In this document: positions 21,568 to 34,518 of the stretch, piece after piece
Layout of the letters: every line of letters begins with the position of its first letter
How positions within the stretch are numbered: the stretch's first letter is position 1
Origin: Isoetes taiwanensis
Lineage: Eukaryota; Streptophyta; Lycopodiopsida; Isoetales; Isoetaceae
DNA length: 64,000 nucleotides
NCBI GenBank assembly: GCA_021234155.1
Contig: JAJEKV010000056.1
Coordinates: forward strand, 4,015,330 to 4,079,329
Direction: 5' to 3'
The notes under the pieces: model-generated
What the model was told of the DNA's origin: nothing
The model's input: the letters and a program-made list of their open reading frames with translations, nothing else
Database searches by the model: none
Translations under genes and position numbers: made by a program

Positions 21568-21581
21568 AGACCTGGTGGTCT
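21568..21581 (+). other. Conserved LINE 3' hairpin (copy A)
   Basis: AGACC-TGGT-GGTCT, with GTCTCAT before and GCAGAC after it, followed by TAATAAA and the (TC)n tail. The same hairpin occurs in copies B (22023-22036), C (26630-26644), D (37949-37963), E (39672-39686), F (48605-48618) and G (56468-56481), with compensatory changes between AGACC/GGTCT and AGGCC/GGCCT. Confidence 0.65.
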
Positions 21582-21613
21582 GCAGACGTGATTAATAAAC
21601 ATTTCATTTCATT

Positions 21614-21616
<3 letters not shown>

Positions 21617-21667
<51 letters not shown>
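21617..21667 (+). repeat. (TC)n, tail of LINE A
   Basis: Pure dinucleotide tract of 51 bp directly between the LINE A 3' end and the truncated start of LINE B. Confidence 0.95.

Positions 21668-22280
<613 letters not shown>

Positions 22281-22373
<93 letters not shown>
22281..22373 (+). repeat. (CT)n before LINE C
   Basis: Pure (CT)n of about 93 bp; LINE C begins at its end. Confidence 0.95.
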
Positions 22374-22375
<2 letters not shown>

Positions 22376-22610
22376 GCTGGACGCTAGGGTTTCAGAGGTG
22401 AAAGTTCAACAAGCCATAACTCTCTCCCAGAGTGTCAGATTGGCACGTGCTTGGGCTCTTTGGAAAGCTGATTCCGAGACCTTTCTAACAGTATATGGCA
22501 TGACCAGGTTTGGATCTGTTTAGGTATCTGTAATTGTAATTTTCCGGTCGGGTATTTTCAGCAGTTGCTCTCCGGTGACTTGGTTGCAAGTTCGTGGCTG
22601 CTACCCGACA

Positions 22611-23314
22611 ATGGCACGGAAGAAGCGGACTGCAGCAAAAGGCAGAGAGGAAGATTCCAACTCAGAGCAAGCAGAGTAAATTTCGTTGAGTACTATTCTG
22701 AATGAACTCATAGCATTCAGGCAGGAGGCAGCATCTCGCGAGGAGAAATTAATGGCAGAAATCCAACACCTTCGGGCTGAGAATGAATCACTGAAAACAA
22801 ACTTCCAGGAGATGCGAGCTGAGATTGACCAGGTAAAATCTGAAATTGTTGAATTACAGGAGACAAGAAGCGAAGAACAAAGATGCACGAAGTTCTATGA
22901 ATTAAAGCAAGCATTTGAATCATATGTGGAGACACGGGGAAAGAAAGCAAAGGGCTTTAAATCTTTGAATTGTAGGCTTGCACGAAAGCGGGACAAGGAG
23001 AATCTGAAAGAGGTAGTTTCAAAATTTTTCATGAGAAGAAATGCAAGTAACAACCTGGATTTCTTTGAAGCTTTCAGAATTGGTTCACGTGATCATGGAA
23101 CAAGGCATATTTTGGTTAAATTTGTCAATAAAGAGGATAGGTTTCAGGTTTTAAAGCAGAGGCATACATTGAAAGGCAAATTCATTTGGGTTAACGATGA
23201 TCTTACAAAAGATCGATTTGCGGGGAAAAAAGCGAGGAGTTGGCAAAGTTTAAAGAGGCAAAACAAAATAATCAGAAGGTGAAATGGCTCAAAGGGAAGG
23301 TTGTTTTTGAATAG
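22611..23314 (+). pseudogene. LINE C ORF1
   Basis: ATG 22611 (MARKKRTAAKGREED) with an early in-frame stop TAA near 22677-22679, then a long coiled-coil (ILNELIAFRQEAASREEKL...), an RRM-like part (FEAFRIGSRDHGTRHILVKF) and a C-terminal part (KGKFIWVNDDLTKDRF). A 1-base frameshift near 23228 moves the last 25 codons (EELAKFKEAKQNNQKVKWLK) to the frame ending at TAG 23312-23314. That TAG is in frame with ORF2, as in copies A and G. Confidence 0.78.
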
Positions 23315-26300
23315 GTACTTGTGGGAGGCTTACAAATAGCGGTCTGGAATATTAACCGGCTGACTATTGACAAAGTTCTTAGCATGTATACAATTCTAGA
23401 GAAAGTGGATGTTATGTGTTTCGTGGAAACTAAGGAACATGATATGTATGCTCTTCCGGATATTGAGGGATTCGAGATGATATATTCAGTGAAAAATATA
23501 AGATTCAATACTGGCAATGGTGGCCTAGCTTGCTTTATTAGACCAGCATGCAAAGATTTAATCACAGGTATTAGAAAGGATAAGAACCAACAGTACATTT
23601 GGCTGGAAATAAAAGGATCACATATCCCGTATTTCATGGCAGTATGTTATTTTGCTCCCAAGCACACAAAAACATATTCAGTAACTGATGCATCTCAGGA
23701 TGACTTGTTCTTTGCTTTGGAACAGGACATCATGGATTTCCAAGCACGAGGCAAGATAATATTGGCGGGTGATTTTAATAGTAGGATTGGCACTCTCTGG
23801 TGCTTCACTCCACGGGGATAAGGACCCATTGTGGCTGGAAGAGATGGGCGATCATGATATGCAAATCGGGGGGAAGGAGAAGCGGTCAAAGGATCTAAGC
23901 TGTCACTAAAAGTGGGCGGCGGTTTCTCGGCTTATGTGGCGGTATAAATTTGATAATATGTAATGGGCGGACAGATTTCCTCATTCCATGAATAACACTT
24001 GTCGAGCAAGGAGTCTTGTAGATTATTTAGTTATGGCGAAGAATCATTATGTGGCGTCATCGATTTTCTGATAGGGAATGAAGAACTTGAATCAGACCAT
24101 AACCCATTGCATTTCTCTCTAAAGGTTGACCGACCTATTATCAAAGATCAATATAAGCAAAAGAAATATTTTCTGAAGCCTCGTCTCCATAATCAGTACC
24201 GCTCTTGTGTTGAAGACAAGGTAGCCAATTTACAATGGGAAGGGGGTCCGAATGCCATGAACAACCAACTAGTAAAGCTTTTAGAGGATGCAACGGGGAG
24301 ATCTTTATCTCTCAAAGAGCAGCTTGAGAGGCCTACCATGTAGAGCATGGTTCGACCGAGAATGCCGAGATGCTAAGCGTCGATTGGCAAACATGTGATC
24401 AGCATCTTAAAATGCACTATAAACGGCCGCTATAAAGCGTGTTATAAGGTGTAAGAAAAGGCAATATATCAAGCAAAGGCAGCAGATTTTGTGTCAAAGA
24501 TATCTAGGCGAGCCTAAACTTTTACGGAATGGCCTTAAGAAGACTAAAAGCAATGATATTCCACTTGAAGCGGAGGAGGAGCTATGGCAATATGTAATGG
24601 CTCTCTACCATAATCGCAGAATCAACACAATTGTGAGATCGACATTGGTAATTAAAGAGGAGGAGGTAAAGGATGGCATTACATCGTTATCAAATGGTAA
24701 AGCACCAGATCTGAATTCTCTTAGTCTTTGAACATCTAAAATGGGCAGGTCCAAGTGTTGTTCCTATCATTACTCGCATGTTTAACCTTGCATTGGCACA
24801 AGGCTTCCCGTTTGATTGGTGCAGGAGCAGTGGTGCCGATATTCAAAGGGGATCTAGACAAGATGCAAGTAACTATAGAACAATTACGGTAAGTAATTTG
24901 TTCTCAAATCTTTTGCATCTATTTTGGAGAAAAAATTGAGCTTATGAGCGAAGTCAATCAAAAAAAGGGCGAAGCAAAAGCTGGTTTTAGGCGGGCAGAT
25001 CCACATTGGACCACTTGTTGGTGTTGAAAATGGTCTTTGATAATGTTAAAGGAACAAAAAACCGGTGTATGTGGCATTCATTGACTTTAAAAAGGCCTTT
25101 GATAAGGTTCCACGTGTGCAATTATGGGAAAGACTAGAAAGCGCTTAATGTGCCACTTGAGCTTAGAACTGCCGAAGCATGGTGCTCTATGAGAAGGTGC
25201 TTGTAGAATTATCACAACCTTTGTCATTAGATGTTTCAGCCCATGTAGAAAGTGACATTGGAGTGAAACAGGGGTGCCCGATGTCTCCCACCTTATTTGG
25301 CTTGTTCATTGATGGTCTAGAGGCTTGGCTACATAATAATTGCCGAGAGGTGCTTGAAGTACATGGCTACATTGTACAGTTATTGATGTATGCCGATGAT
25401 GTTGTTATATTTGCAAGATCAAAAGAACACATGCAAAAACACCTAGATGGATTGGTGCATTTTGTGATCAAGCAGGGCATGCAAGTGAACTTAGACAAGA
25501 CAAGTGTTATGGCGGTTGGTGCTCTCAAAGCAGGGAACCTATTTTCAGATATAAAGGAGTCTTGTGAGTATATGTGATTCTTATAAATACTTGGGCCTTA
25601 TTTTCAGTGAGGAATCATAGATGGAATATGTGTTTCACAACGAGTTGATGGAGGGCAAAAAGAGCCTTATATCGTTGCATAGCATGTGTAGGAGGTCTCA
25701 TTTATGGTCTTGGAACCTTAAAGTAAAGCTGTATCAGTCACTTGTGCAAAGTGTAATCCTATATGGATCTGAAATTTGGGGGCCAAGCATTCCACAATGT
25801 CTATGGGATGATATAGAACAAGTCTTGAAGAAGTTCTTAAGGCTTGAGTTGGGAGTGAAAGCTCAAACACCTTACCCTATGATGTTGGCCGGAAAGTGGG
25901 CTAATGCCACTTGAGGGAGAAGCTATTTTGAGGTGTATTATGTACCTCAAGAAGGTGTTGGCATTGGATGAATCTCGGCTTGCTCACAAAGCTTTGATAT
26001 CAAGTAAAGAGAAAGGATTATTACATGATGTAACAAAATGGCTCCAAAAATGGGATATCCAATGGGAAGAAGTGATCTTGGTTGACTCGGATCTAAGACA
26101 ATGGATCTCTAAGAAGATACTTATGAAGATGTGGAGGCAGCCCAAAACTAAGATGATCTTATACAAGCAAAGCATAAATCCGAATTTGACGCCATCTACA
26201 CACTTACAGGAAAATATTTCAATACAAAAGAGACATTCTATCTGCAGGATCCGTCTTAGCTCCCACCATTTGGGAGTAGAAGTGGGGAGATGGGGCATAT

Positions 26301-26614
26301 CATACCACGAGATCAAAGATCTTTGCAAGGTATGTGACTCAAACCAGGTGGAGGATGAAGATCATACATTGCTTCGATATAGGGCCTATGAAGCAATTCG
26401 AGATAAACACGGTATTCATTATAACGATCTACCCACTCTTTTTACACTTAATAGTGATATGTTGGGAAAATATTTGATTGAACTTCTCCAACATAGGGAT
26501 ACTTGTTTAAGTTCTCACACTGCTGTTAATGTTGATAATTCAGATAGTTTGAGTGAGAGTGATGAGCTAGATGAGGATTTGGAAACTCATCTATTATTTT
26601 ATGAAGATGTTTAA
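23315..26614 (+). pseudogene. LINE C ORF2: endonuclease-reverse transcriptase
   Basis: No ATG at the start; the frame runs from the ORF1 stop into IAVWNINRL. Endonuclease motifs are FVETKEHD, LAGDFNSRIG and ESDHNPL (about 24092). The RT is broken into many frames; AGFRRADPHWTTC-like, FIDFKKAFDKV, GVKQGCPMSPTLFGLF and YADDVVIF (25388-25412) remain. The C-terminus (25904-26614) is open and has the knuckle CKVC...H, but its final cysteine is replaced (LLRYRAY). Clearly non-functional. Confidence 0.85.
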
Positions 26615-26664
26615 GTGGTTTTGTCTAATAGGCCTTTGAGGCCTCCCATAGACATAATAAACTT

Positions 26665-26685
26665 TCTCTCTCTCTCTCTCTCTCT
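26665..26685 (+). repeat. Short (TC)n between LINE C and Harbinger 1
   Basis: About 21 bp, the shortest of the LINE-associated tracts. Confidence 0.9.
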
Positions 26686-27019
26686 TGCATCGGCCACATG
26701 CTCGTAAAAAAATCCATCTCTCGTCACATACGGTTCCTCCCCGAAATGTACGTATTTTTTTGGGAGGAGAGGAGAGACGATTGTCTCTCGAGGCTTAACA
26801 GCCTCTGTTATTGGCAGAATTTTTCTTTGTTTTGCGGATTTTTCGATCGTGCATCAATTCCGGCCGACGAGAGAAAATGTGGGATAAGTCGATCGTAACG
26901 TTCAATTCGGGCGCCAAATTGTGGGATATTCAAGCCTGTTTTTCTTGGTTCGGCGGGCTATGTGGGATAATTCATTTCTAGTTTTGCCTCCCCATTCTTT
27001 CGATTCCGGCCACTAAACC

Positions 27020-28379
27020 ATGGATCCGGTCATTCTTGGTATGATTGCCATGCGTTTTCGGGCTTTGACACTCGGATTTGCATTCTGAGAGATCTTGTTT
27101 GCAGCTATTGGAACTCAACGAGCTCGAAGACCCAATGACCACGATTCGATGATGAGGTTTTAGAAGACAACAATGGTATATTTTTTTTGATCTCTGCGGC
27201 GTTAATGGTTGCGGGTTCAGCCGGGGTTAGAAAACCACCAAGAAGATTTTGGATTGCTCCAAGGCGAGAGAACACAATGGGATAATATCGATAACCACGC
27301 ATGGAATTGTATAGCTTCCTTTGAAGATGATATGTGGCACCAATTTCTACGGGATGAAGAGAGCCACATTTGAGAGATTGGTAGGTTTAATTGTGCCCTA
27401 TTGTCGGCCCGGAAATAAAGTAAGGCCCCCTGTTGATCCAAGGAAAGCAGTTGCTATGGTTCTGTATTTTCTTGCACACGGGGATATGCCCTTACATGTC
27501 GGTCGAGAGATTTTATGTTGGGAAAGCAACAATGATGAAATATACCAAAAATCACGCTTGTATTGGCTTCGAAGACAATCTTTGTACAAACGTTTTGTTG
27601 CAATGCCTACTACGGTGCAAGATTAATTGAGTGCATTAAGGAATTCCATGATGCAACGGGGTTGCCCAATATATATGGTGGGTTGGCCGGATCCCATATT
27701 TTTTTATGGAGGAAACCCATAAAGAAGGACAATGGGGAAGACTATTACAGCCAGACATAAGAGGCATTCACGTCTCATGCAAGGAATTGTGACACATAGC
27801 GGACTTTTTTATAAATGTTTGTGTAACAAGAACGAGTTCATCCATGATTCCAACCAGTTCAAGAAGAGCTCCATCTATAACAAACTTGCCTCCAAACAAA
27901 TTTTGCAAGAACCAAGTGGTGACTCTTAGTGGCGTAAAAGCGAAGAAGGGGCACCCTCTCGATCAAGATGTTCGGTAAATATTCCACCTCTTCTATTAGG
28001 TGATTCAGCCTATTCTAGCAGGCCCTTTCTCCTTAAAGTTTTTCCTCAAAATCAGGGTGCTTATGATAAGTTCAACAAAAGGATTTGTAGGGGCAGAGTG
28101 TGTGTGGAGAATGGATTTGGCATTGTGAAGGAAAAATTCAGAATTCTGAAACACTTGCCCGTGCATGTTGCCAAAGCTTCCAAGATCATACACGCATGTT
28201 GTGTTCTTTGGAACTTTTGTATAATGGAAGACAAGGGCTGGGACATGCTGCCAATTGAAGATGATCCTCCACCAATTTACTACTATGAAACAGAAGCCAT
28301 GAACAGGTCATTAAAAAAACAAGGTGATCAAATGAGGCACGTGTTATTTGAAAATCTGGATGGACATATGATCCTATGA
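27020..28379 (+). pseudogene. PIF/Harbinger transposase, dead copy
   Basis: ATG at 27020 (MDPVILGMIAM) matches the start in element 2. The sequence keeps the HTH-like region (FERLVGLIVPYCRPGNKVRPPVDP, shortened here by separate frames), the DDE region GDSAYSSRPF and VCVENGFGIVKEKFRIL, and the C-terminus YYETEAMNRSLKKQGDQ. The first catalytic aspartate is replaced: GGLAGSH stands where element 2 has AAIDGSH. Several frameshifts (near 27500, 27620, 27760, 27930) confirm it is inactive. Confidence 0.85.
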
Positions 28380-29294
28380 TTGTTTTTTTGTAGACAATGA
28401 ATATTAAATTCAAAAGTCAATTCTTATCCATCTCCCTATCTTTACTTATTTGTTAGGCATTTCTTACATTATGATGAATAAGTGATTGAGTTTAAAGCTA
28501 AGTTTCCATTTAGAGCCTCAAAAACATTTCACTTGGAAATCTTGAACAACTTTATTCTGAGAATTAGTGAGTCTGTGACTTCACAATTAGAGCTTAGAAG
28601 ACTAGGAAAAATCATTTGTACACAAACAAGTTTGATAAGAGAAGTTTATATTCATAAAAAAGATTACATGGGCATATAAAAATACGTTCAAAATATTTGA
28701 GCATTTGAGCTGCCAGAAACATTCTAAGTGAGTCAAATGACTTCACTATACTAAAAAAAAGTCTGCACACCTTCCAATGATACCAGGAAATCTGCATGAA
28801 TACACATTGGCATTTGTTTTCAACTGTCGGTTTCCGAGCAATCATATGAAAAAAATGGCGACCATGCCATTTAACAAAACAAAGGCATTTTATAAAAGAA
28901 AATGCATAACAAAAAAAAGAAATGAAGCAAAGTCGGATTCGCATAGAAAGGGGACACAGATCACATGGAAAGGTTGGACTACGAATTTCATGGAGGCACC
29001 ACATTTCTTGTAGCTTCACATAGACACCTCCATATGCCCTGTCCAGGTTGTTTCGAATTTGCTGCCCATTCCAAAACCTCGATCCACACTAACGCCCATT
29101 CAATAAAAACGCAATGGTCTCCTTCTTTGAAAGCTGCGGTGAATAACCTTGTGAGACATAACTTCAACCCGAGTTCTTCGGGTGGACGGTGGGAGATGGC
29201 GGCTTTCTTCTTGCTCCGCCGTCAGAAGAGTCTTCAAGATTCTCCTCGGAATCATGATTTTCTGAAAAATATTTTCTAAGCCGACGGCGGGTCA
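28380..29294. other. Internal spacer of Harbinger 1
   Basis: AT-rich, no supported gene. It separates the 3' ends of the convergent transposase and accessory ORFs. Confidence 0.4.
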
Positions 29295-29519
29295 CTAAAG
29301 CTGAGAGAATCCCCCCGCTTTGGGGGAAGAACCTAAATCCTTTGGAGGTAGGCCGGTATCATGGTCAGAATAATAGGGTATCTCGGAGGAGGAAGATGAA
29401 GATGTGGTGGGTGGAGTTTGATAGGATGATGATCTCGAAGAAGAGCTCGAAGAGGAACTCGAAGAAGAGGAGCTTCGGCTTGGAGAGCGTTGGCGCTTTC
29501 TATTCACGACTCTCTCCAT
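29295..29519 (-). CDS. Serine-rich accessory ORF of Harbinger 1
   Basis: Start chosen at MERVVNRKRQRSPSR, followed by a long run of serines and SEIPYYSDHDTGLPP. Position, strand and basic-then-serine layout match the ORF at 34519-35037 in element 2 (MARSKAVVRERFRF, PSPSPSSSSSDSD). No known domain. An open upstream extension exists (to 29600), but the start in element 2 supports the shorter form. Function unknown. Confidence 0.4.
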   Translation of the reverse strand: MERVVNRKRQRSPSRSSSSSSSSSSSSSRSSSYQTPPTTSSSSSSEIPYYSDHDTGLPPKDLGSSPKAGGFSQL

Positions 29520-29716
29520 ATTGTCGAAGCGGCTTGCATGCAAGAATTGGAGGGAGCTTAAGTAGCCTTTACAATTTGGATATTTGTGACTAGAAGGCAA
29601 TATTTAATGCTAAAATAATAGGGATGTACAACTTCTTTAATATTTAAGAATACTGGATGATTTTGTGACAGTTCCAAAAAAGAAATTCTAAAAAGCAAAT
29701 AACTGAAAACAAACCT

Positions 29717-30622
29717 TTATTCCTTGTTTTTGGCAGCAAGTTTGGCAATTTCGAGCAAGGTCTCCTTTGTCATTTCACATATGCTTTGAGTCATTGCAGC
29801 CATTGACTCTGCAATTTTCAGACTGTTTGCAGATCTTATTGTTTCCAATTCCCTGACCAACTCAATTTTTCTTGCACTTTCTTCTTTCAGAAAATCTAAT
29901 TTCTTCACCTCAGTGTCCCCAAATGTGCTTGCCATCTGTGATATTCCCATTGCAATGTCCTCATCTATTTGCAACCTGGACTTCTTTCTGCTTGTAGGTT
30001 TTCCACAAACTCGGGCTGATTACATCTTTCTTTGATCTAGGACTTGAAGAATCTGTCTGGTTTCCTGTGGGTGTCCTATTGATTGGAATTTCTGGCATCA
30101 CTGGACTGCTCGGATTTCCCATGTTCACATCATTGTTTGAATTGGGTGGATCAGCAAATTAGTCTTCAAATGCTGCATCTGTTCCAACAGTTTCAAAAAA
30201 ACTGTCATTCATGAAAGATTCTGAGTAATTAGTATGCAAGTCTGCGACCTCGAAAGCTTCATTGCCAAATTCACCATCATCACCAAACACACGGTATTGG
30301 ATTATCGAGGTAACACCATATTTAACTTCTTCCATTACGTCATACCACTTTGCCAACTTGATGGTTGAGAACACGTATGGCTACAAGCCTCCTTCTCATC
30401 TTTAAATTTAGCTTGCAGCTTATCCCATTTGTTCTTTAGTTGTCTCAGCTCCACTAAACCCCCAACAAAGGGCTGCAATTTCATCATAATTTCCCTCCAT
30501 TGTGTGTTGGAGAGGTTGAGGGTGCCTCCGGTTACCAATTTCATCTCGTTCGGAGATTGAGGAATGTGGAGACATCGTGATCGTCCATTGCTGGGGGACT
30601 TTCTATTCTTTGTGTCTATCAC
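29717..30622 (-). pseudogene. Myb/SANT-like accessory protein of Harbinger 1
   Basis: Three minus-strand pieces in different frames match the intact ORF of element 2: LNLSNTQWREIMMKLQPFVG and LVELRQLKNKWDKLQAKFKD (Myb/SANT-like domain), EAFEVADLHTNYSESFMNDS, and a C-terminal helix (KLDFLKEESARKIELVREL ... LLEIAKLAAK). In PIF/Harbinger elements such a second protein helps the transposase bind DNA and enter the nucleus. Frameshifts near 30000-30160 and 30350 make it a pseudogene. Confidence 0.75.
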
Positions 30623-31280
30623 TTTGAATTTTCCTTCTCATGCACAACAATAGCCAAAGCGAGAATCGGTTTCTAAAGATTCACTCACAATATTGGAGGA
30701 TGCACGAATTTATTTGAATACACGCTTGGATCTCTTTTCTTTTGGTTGTCTTGAAGAGGGAATTGGCTCGAGAATTAGTCTCCAATTGCACATCCATGGA
30801 GATCACGGCTGTCATTTTCGGGTCCTTCTTGATGCCATTTTTCAACCCGAGGAGGCACGAAAGGCTTCTTTGGTTCTTGGCAAAGCGGTCGAGAGGCCTT
30901 AGACATCTGAATCAATTAATTGATTGGGAATAAGGGCGACATAAAAGGAAATTGACGATCGAAATTAATGAGCGAATGCACAAAAACATAATGCAAATAC
31001 TGCGTGATCGATGAATACGGATCGTGTCGGCTAATTGCTTCGAGGAATTGGATACTTGGAGCAAGAATTAGGCGGCCTTGAAGATCAAGAAGCAGGGGAA
31101 ATGGCGCCCCTGGTATTCGGTGTGGGAAACATTTCGGGCAGTTTTTTCAGGCAGCAAAAATTAAGGCTAATTGTTTGGTTAGTGGGCAATGAAAACGCCC
31201 CTAACGGCTGTTAGGGGCGAATCATCTCTCGAGGTGAGAGTTGGGTTTTCCCACTCTCACCAGGGTATTTTTTAGTGGCC

Positions 31281-32127
31281 CCGGCGGGCCAGTTGGCCAC
31301 ACATTCACATATTTCATAAAATAGTCGGCCATGCCAGAGTAGGATGCATTCTCACCATGACCAAAGGGTGGTGGCCAGTTCAAAGCACCATTTCATTAAA
31401 TTCACTTCATAAGTGGCCAATTTGATATTTGCCAAATCTTCAAACTCCTATGGCGTGGCCATTCCAAAATATTATGTGCACTAGCAACTTGTTGTATTTA
31501 AAGCATGGAATAATTTTATATTTCAAGGGCTATAGACAAGCTCTATATTGACCAAGTATAATGACATAATTTTGCCACTTGTAGGGGACTGAAGTCTTTT
31601 TTAGTTTAGCCCTAAAATTCTAAAAGCATCTCTAATAATATAGTTTTTTTTTCTTCGGTTCAATTTTTTTTATTTGATTTGCAATTTACATCCCAAATTT
31701 GTTCTTCATCATCTCGCTCAAATATGCACTTCATTGCCCCAACCCAAATCAAGGTTAGTTTCCATTTACCAAGTGCTTGCAATATGGTTTTGGGTGAGAT
31801 CAATCCTACCAAATCCATTTGCGTTTTTGCCTGAATTCAATATATATTTAATATATAGTAATCTTAGTTAGAGAAGTGTAGCATGTATTTGCTTGTGACA
31901 ACTGCATAGAGCATCATAGAAATTAGATATTATCTTAGTGACGTGGCTATCATATTTACATTTTAGATGTATGGATATGGTCAATTCAAATTCTTGGAAA
32001 AAAATTAGTTTCATGATTTCGCCATTTAAGTTACAACCTCTTGCTGTAACGATTCAAAAAAGGGCCAGGACAAACTACGTTTAGCAAATTATCTAAGGTA
32101 AGTAGTGGCCAATATTTTACGCCCCGT
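31281..32127. other. Intergenic stretch between the Harbinger elements
   Basis: AT-rich; no gene recognised. Confidence 0.4.
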
Positions 32128-32361
<234 letters not shown>

Positions 32362-32687
32362 GTTTCCCACATGATCGCGATTTTTTTTTATCTCTCGCCA
32401 TATACGGCGAGAGATAAAATTTGTACGTATAGCTCCTCTTGTGCTCGAGAGGAGCTCTTCTCTCGGGCCTTAACGTGGCCGTTTCCACGCATTCTAAGGA
32501 ATCGAAGCCAAATTCCACCGGCCTGTCGGAATTCAATTTGTTGGCGCGAACCAATCTTGGAATCATGAAATGGCTTTCTTTCTTTCATTTTCCCCAAAGC
32601 TCTGCTACAGTCCAACCTCAGTGGGTTTTAGTTTCCTCCATTTGTTCCCAAATCGCTGCTATAGTCCGGCATTAACAAGATTTTGAT

Positions 32688-34031
32688 ATGGATCCTCTGA
32701 TTCTGGGGATGATTGCAATGGTTTTGCGCACAATTATGCTCGGCATTGCATTGCCGCAGTTCTGCCTAAACCTCATGGATTCATATCACGATTCCGAGCT
32801 CTTAGACTTAGCTATAGAGACCGAATCCATAGAATGCAGCCGACTCATGACTTGCTGTCAATTTACCTTGATTCTGTTTGGGACAGCCAGATTAAAGAGG
32901 CCTTCAAGAAGATTTTGGGTTGCACCGAGACAAACCACACAGTGGGATAGCATTGACAACCATGCCTGGAATTGCTTGCCCTCTTATGAGGATGATATGT
33001 GGAGACAATGTTACAGGATGTCAAGATCATCATTCGAGAAGCTGGTAGGTCTTCTGGCCCCATATTTTGTAAAGCCTGGCAGGAAAGTAAGGCCTCCCAT
33101 AGATCCGAGAAGGACTGTAGCTATGGTAATTTACTTCCTTGCTCATGGGGAATCTCCTCTGCATGTTGGAAGGAGATTCTATGCTGGTCAGTCAACAGTA
33201 CAGAAATATATGAGGAAGATCACACTAGCTTTGGCTTCCAAGAACATGCTGTATAAGAGATTTGTAGCTATTCCATCAGGGCAGAGATTGCTCGACATTA
33301 TAGCAGAATTTAAGGAGGCCACTGGTCTGCCAAACGTGTTTGCTGCAATTGATGGGAGCCACATATATTTGTACAGAAAACCCAAGAAAAAAGATCATGC
33401 AAATGACTACTACAGCAAGAATAAAAGACATTCTATTTTGTTTCAAGGTTGTGTCACTCATAGTAAATTGTTTGTGAATGTCTGTTGTATTAGAGTAGGA
33501 TCTGTACATGATTCTGGACATTTCAGGAGAAGCACCATTTATAATAGGTTGGCCTCCAAATCCATATTGCAGGAATCTATTGTTAGATTACAAGGGAAGA
33601 AGATCAAGAAAGGAATGCCTACTGAGGAAGTTGTAGTTGTAAACATACCTCCTCAATTGCTTGGAGATTCTGCATATCCTAGCAGGCCATTTCTGTTAAA
33701 GGTTTTTCCAGACCCTGATAACAAAAAGAATCGATTCAACAAGAGAATTTGCAGAGGTAGAGTTGTAATTGAGAATGGATTTGGTATTGTGACGGAGAAA
33801 TGGAGAATCTTGAAGAGTCTTACTGTTCAAGCATCACAAGCTAGCAAAATCGTGCATGCTTGTGCTGTACTATGGAACTTATGTATTTTTGAGAGAAAGG
33901 GATTGGATTTGCTGCCACTAACTCCAGAATGCCCTCATGTCGAGTATTATGAGACTCAAGACATGAACAGGAAGCTGAAAAAGGAGGGAGATCAGATCAG
34001 GCACATCCTACTCCAAAATCTAGAAAAATAA
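32688..34031 (+). CDS. PIF/Harbinger transposase (DDE superfamily)
   Basis: 447 codons, uninterrupted. The nuclease cuts and joins transposon ends; in this family it works with a Myb/SANT-like partner. Features in order: N-terminal variable part (1-85), an HTH-like region (SRSSFEKLVGLL, GRKVRPPIDPRRTVAM, GQSTVQKYMRKI; about 105-185), and the catalytic region with first Asp in AAIDGSHIY (about 223), second Asp in LGDSAYPSRPF (about 326) and Glu in VVIENGFGIV (about 363). The C-terminus is YYETQDMNRKLKKEGDQ. The start ATG 32688 (MDPLILGMIAM) is supported by the equivalent start in element 1. All three catalytic residues are present, so it may be active. No introns are needed. Confidence 0.9.
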   Translation: MDPLILGMIAMVLRTIMLGIALPQFCLNLMDSYHDSELLDLAIETESIECSRLMTCCQFTLILFGTARLKRPSRRFWVAPRQTTQWDSIDNHAWNCLPSYEDDMWRQCYRMSRSSFEKLVGLLAPYFVKPGRKVRPPIDPRRTVAMVIYFLAHGESPLHVGRRFYAGQSTVQKYMRKITLALASKNMLYKRFVAIPSGQRLLDIIAEFKEATGLPNVFAAIDGSHIYLYRKPKKKDHANDYYSKNKRHSILFQGCVTHSKLFVNVCCIRVGSVHDSGHFRRSTIYNRLASKSILQESIVRLQGKKIKKGMPTEEVVVVNIPPQLLGDSAYPSRPFLLKVFPDPDNKKNRFNKRICRGRVVIENGFGIVTEKWRILKSLTVQASQASKIVHACAVLWNLCIFERKGLDLLPLTPECPHVEYYETQDMNRKLKKEGDQIRHILLQNLEK

Positions 34032-34518
34032 ATGAGACCATTTGGCCATTGGGTTGTGAGACCTTGATGTGTTTGGAATGACACATTGAATGAAAGTTCA
34101 TTGCAATATTTGTATGAGCAACTTTATTTGCATTGCTTGTATCAGAAATCTTATTTTGGATTGTTTGTAACAGATCAGTTTTCTTTGCATGACTTTCTAT
34201 GCTTTGAAGATACTTAACATAAAGTAGAGTACTCAAACACAAGAGATATCACTTAAACGAAAAAACTCAATTGTATTCATTTGAATCAGGTTTACAAATG
34301 TATGCATGCACTCAAATGTAGTGCTAATGAATGAAACAATCTTCAACAAAGAAAAGTAAGTCTCGAGTGCTAACTACAGTTCATGTACTTAAGAAAAAAA
34401 AAGTAAATCAGCGACCCCACTTCAAAGCTTCAGATTCAAGCTCTTTTGTCCCTGTTACAGATCCGAGGTCACTTATCCCTGTCACAGAATCTGTTAGTGA
34501 AAAAAAAAATTGAAGATA

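Larger units (their letters stand above)
16941..21616 (+). mobile_element. LINE copy A (near full length, decayed)
   Basis: Contains ORF1, ORF2 with endonuclease, reverse transcriptase and C-terminal zinc-knuckle-like region, a 3' hairpin and a (TC)n tail at 21617-21667. It groups with copies B and F by the ORF2 C-terminus (HRLGxExGRWS, EANALLSEDALDDIFYN) and by the GTCTCATAGAC 3' region. Clade not settled: there is no RNase H domain as in many plant L1 elements. Confidence 0.9.
22374..26664 (+). mobile_element. LINE copy C (full length, decayed)
   Basis: Starts exactly after (CT)n with a 5' UTR (acgctggacgctagggtttc), then ORF1, ORF2, hairpin (26630-26644), CATAATAAACTT and a short (TC)n (26665-26685). 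It belongs with copies D and E in one subfamily by its C-terminus (DELDEDxETHLLFYED). Confidence 0.9.
26686..31280 (+). mobile_element. PIF/Harbinger element 1 (decayed)
   Basis: The left end (GGCCACATGCTCGTAAAAAAA, TCTCTCGTCACATACGG) abuts (TC)n and matches the left end of element 2 (TCCCACATGATCG, TCTCTCGCCATATACGG). It has a plus-strand transposase pseudogene, then on the minus strand a serine-rich ORF and a Myb/SANT-like ORF, the same order as in element 2. The right part has a perfect 10-bp hairpin (CGCCCCTAAC-GGCT-GTTAGGGGCG, 31196-31219) and a terminal palindrome (31233-31261), followed by AGGGTATTTTTTA. The outermost right end seen in element 2 is absent, so the exact right border is uncertain. 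Confidence 0.8.
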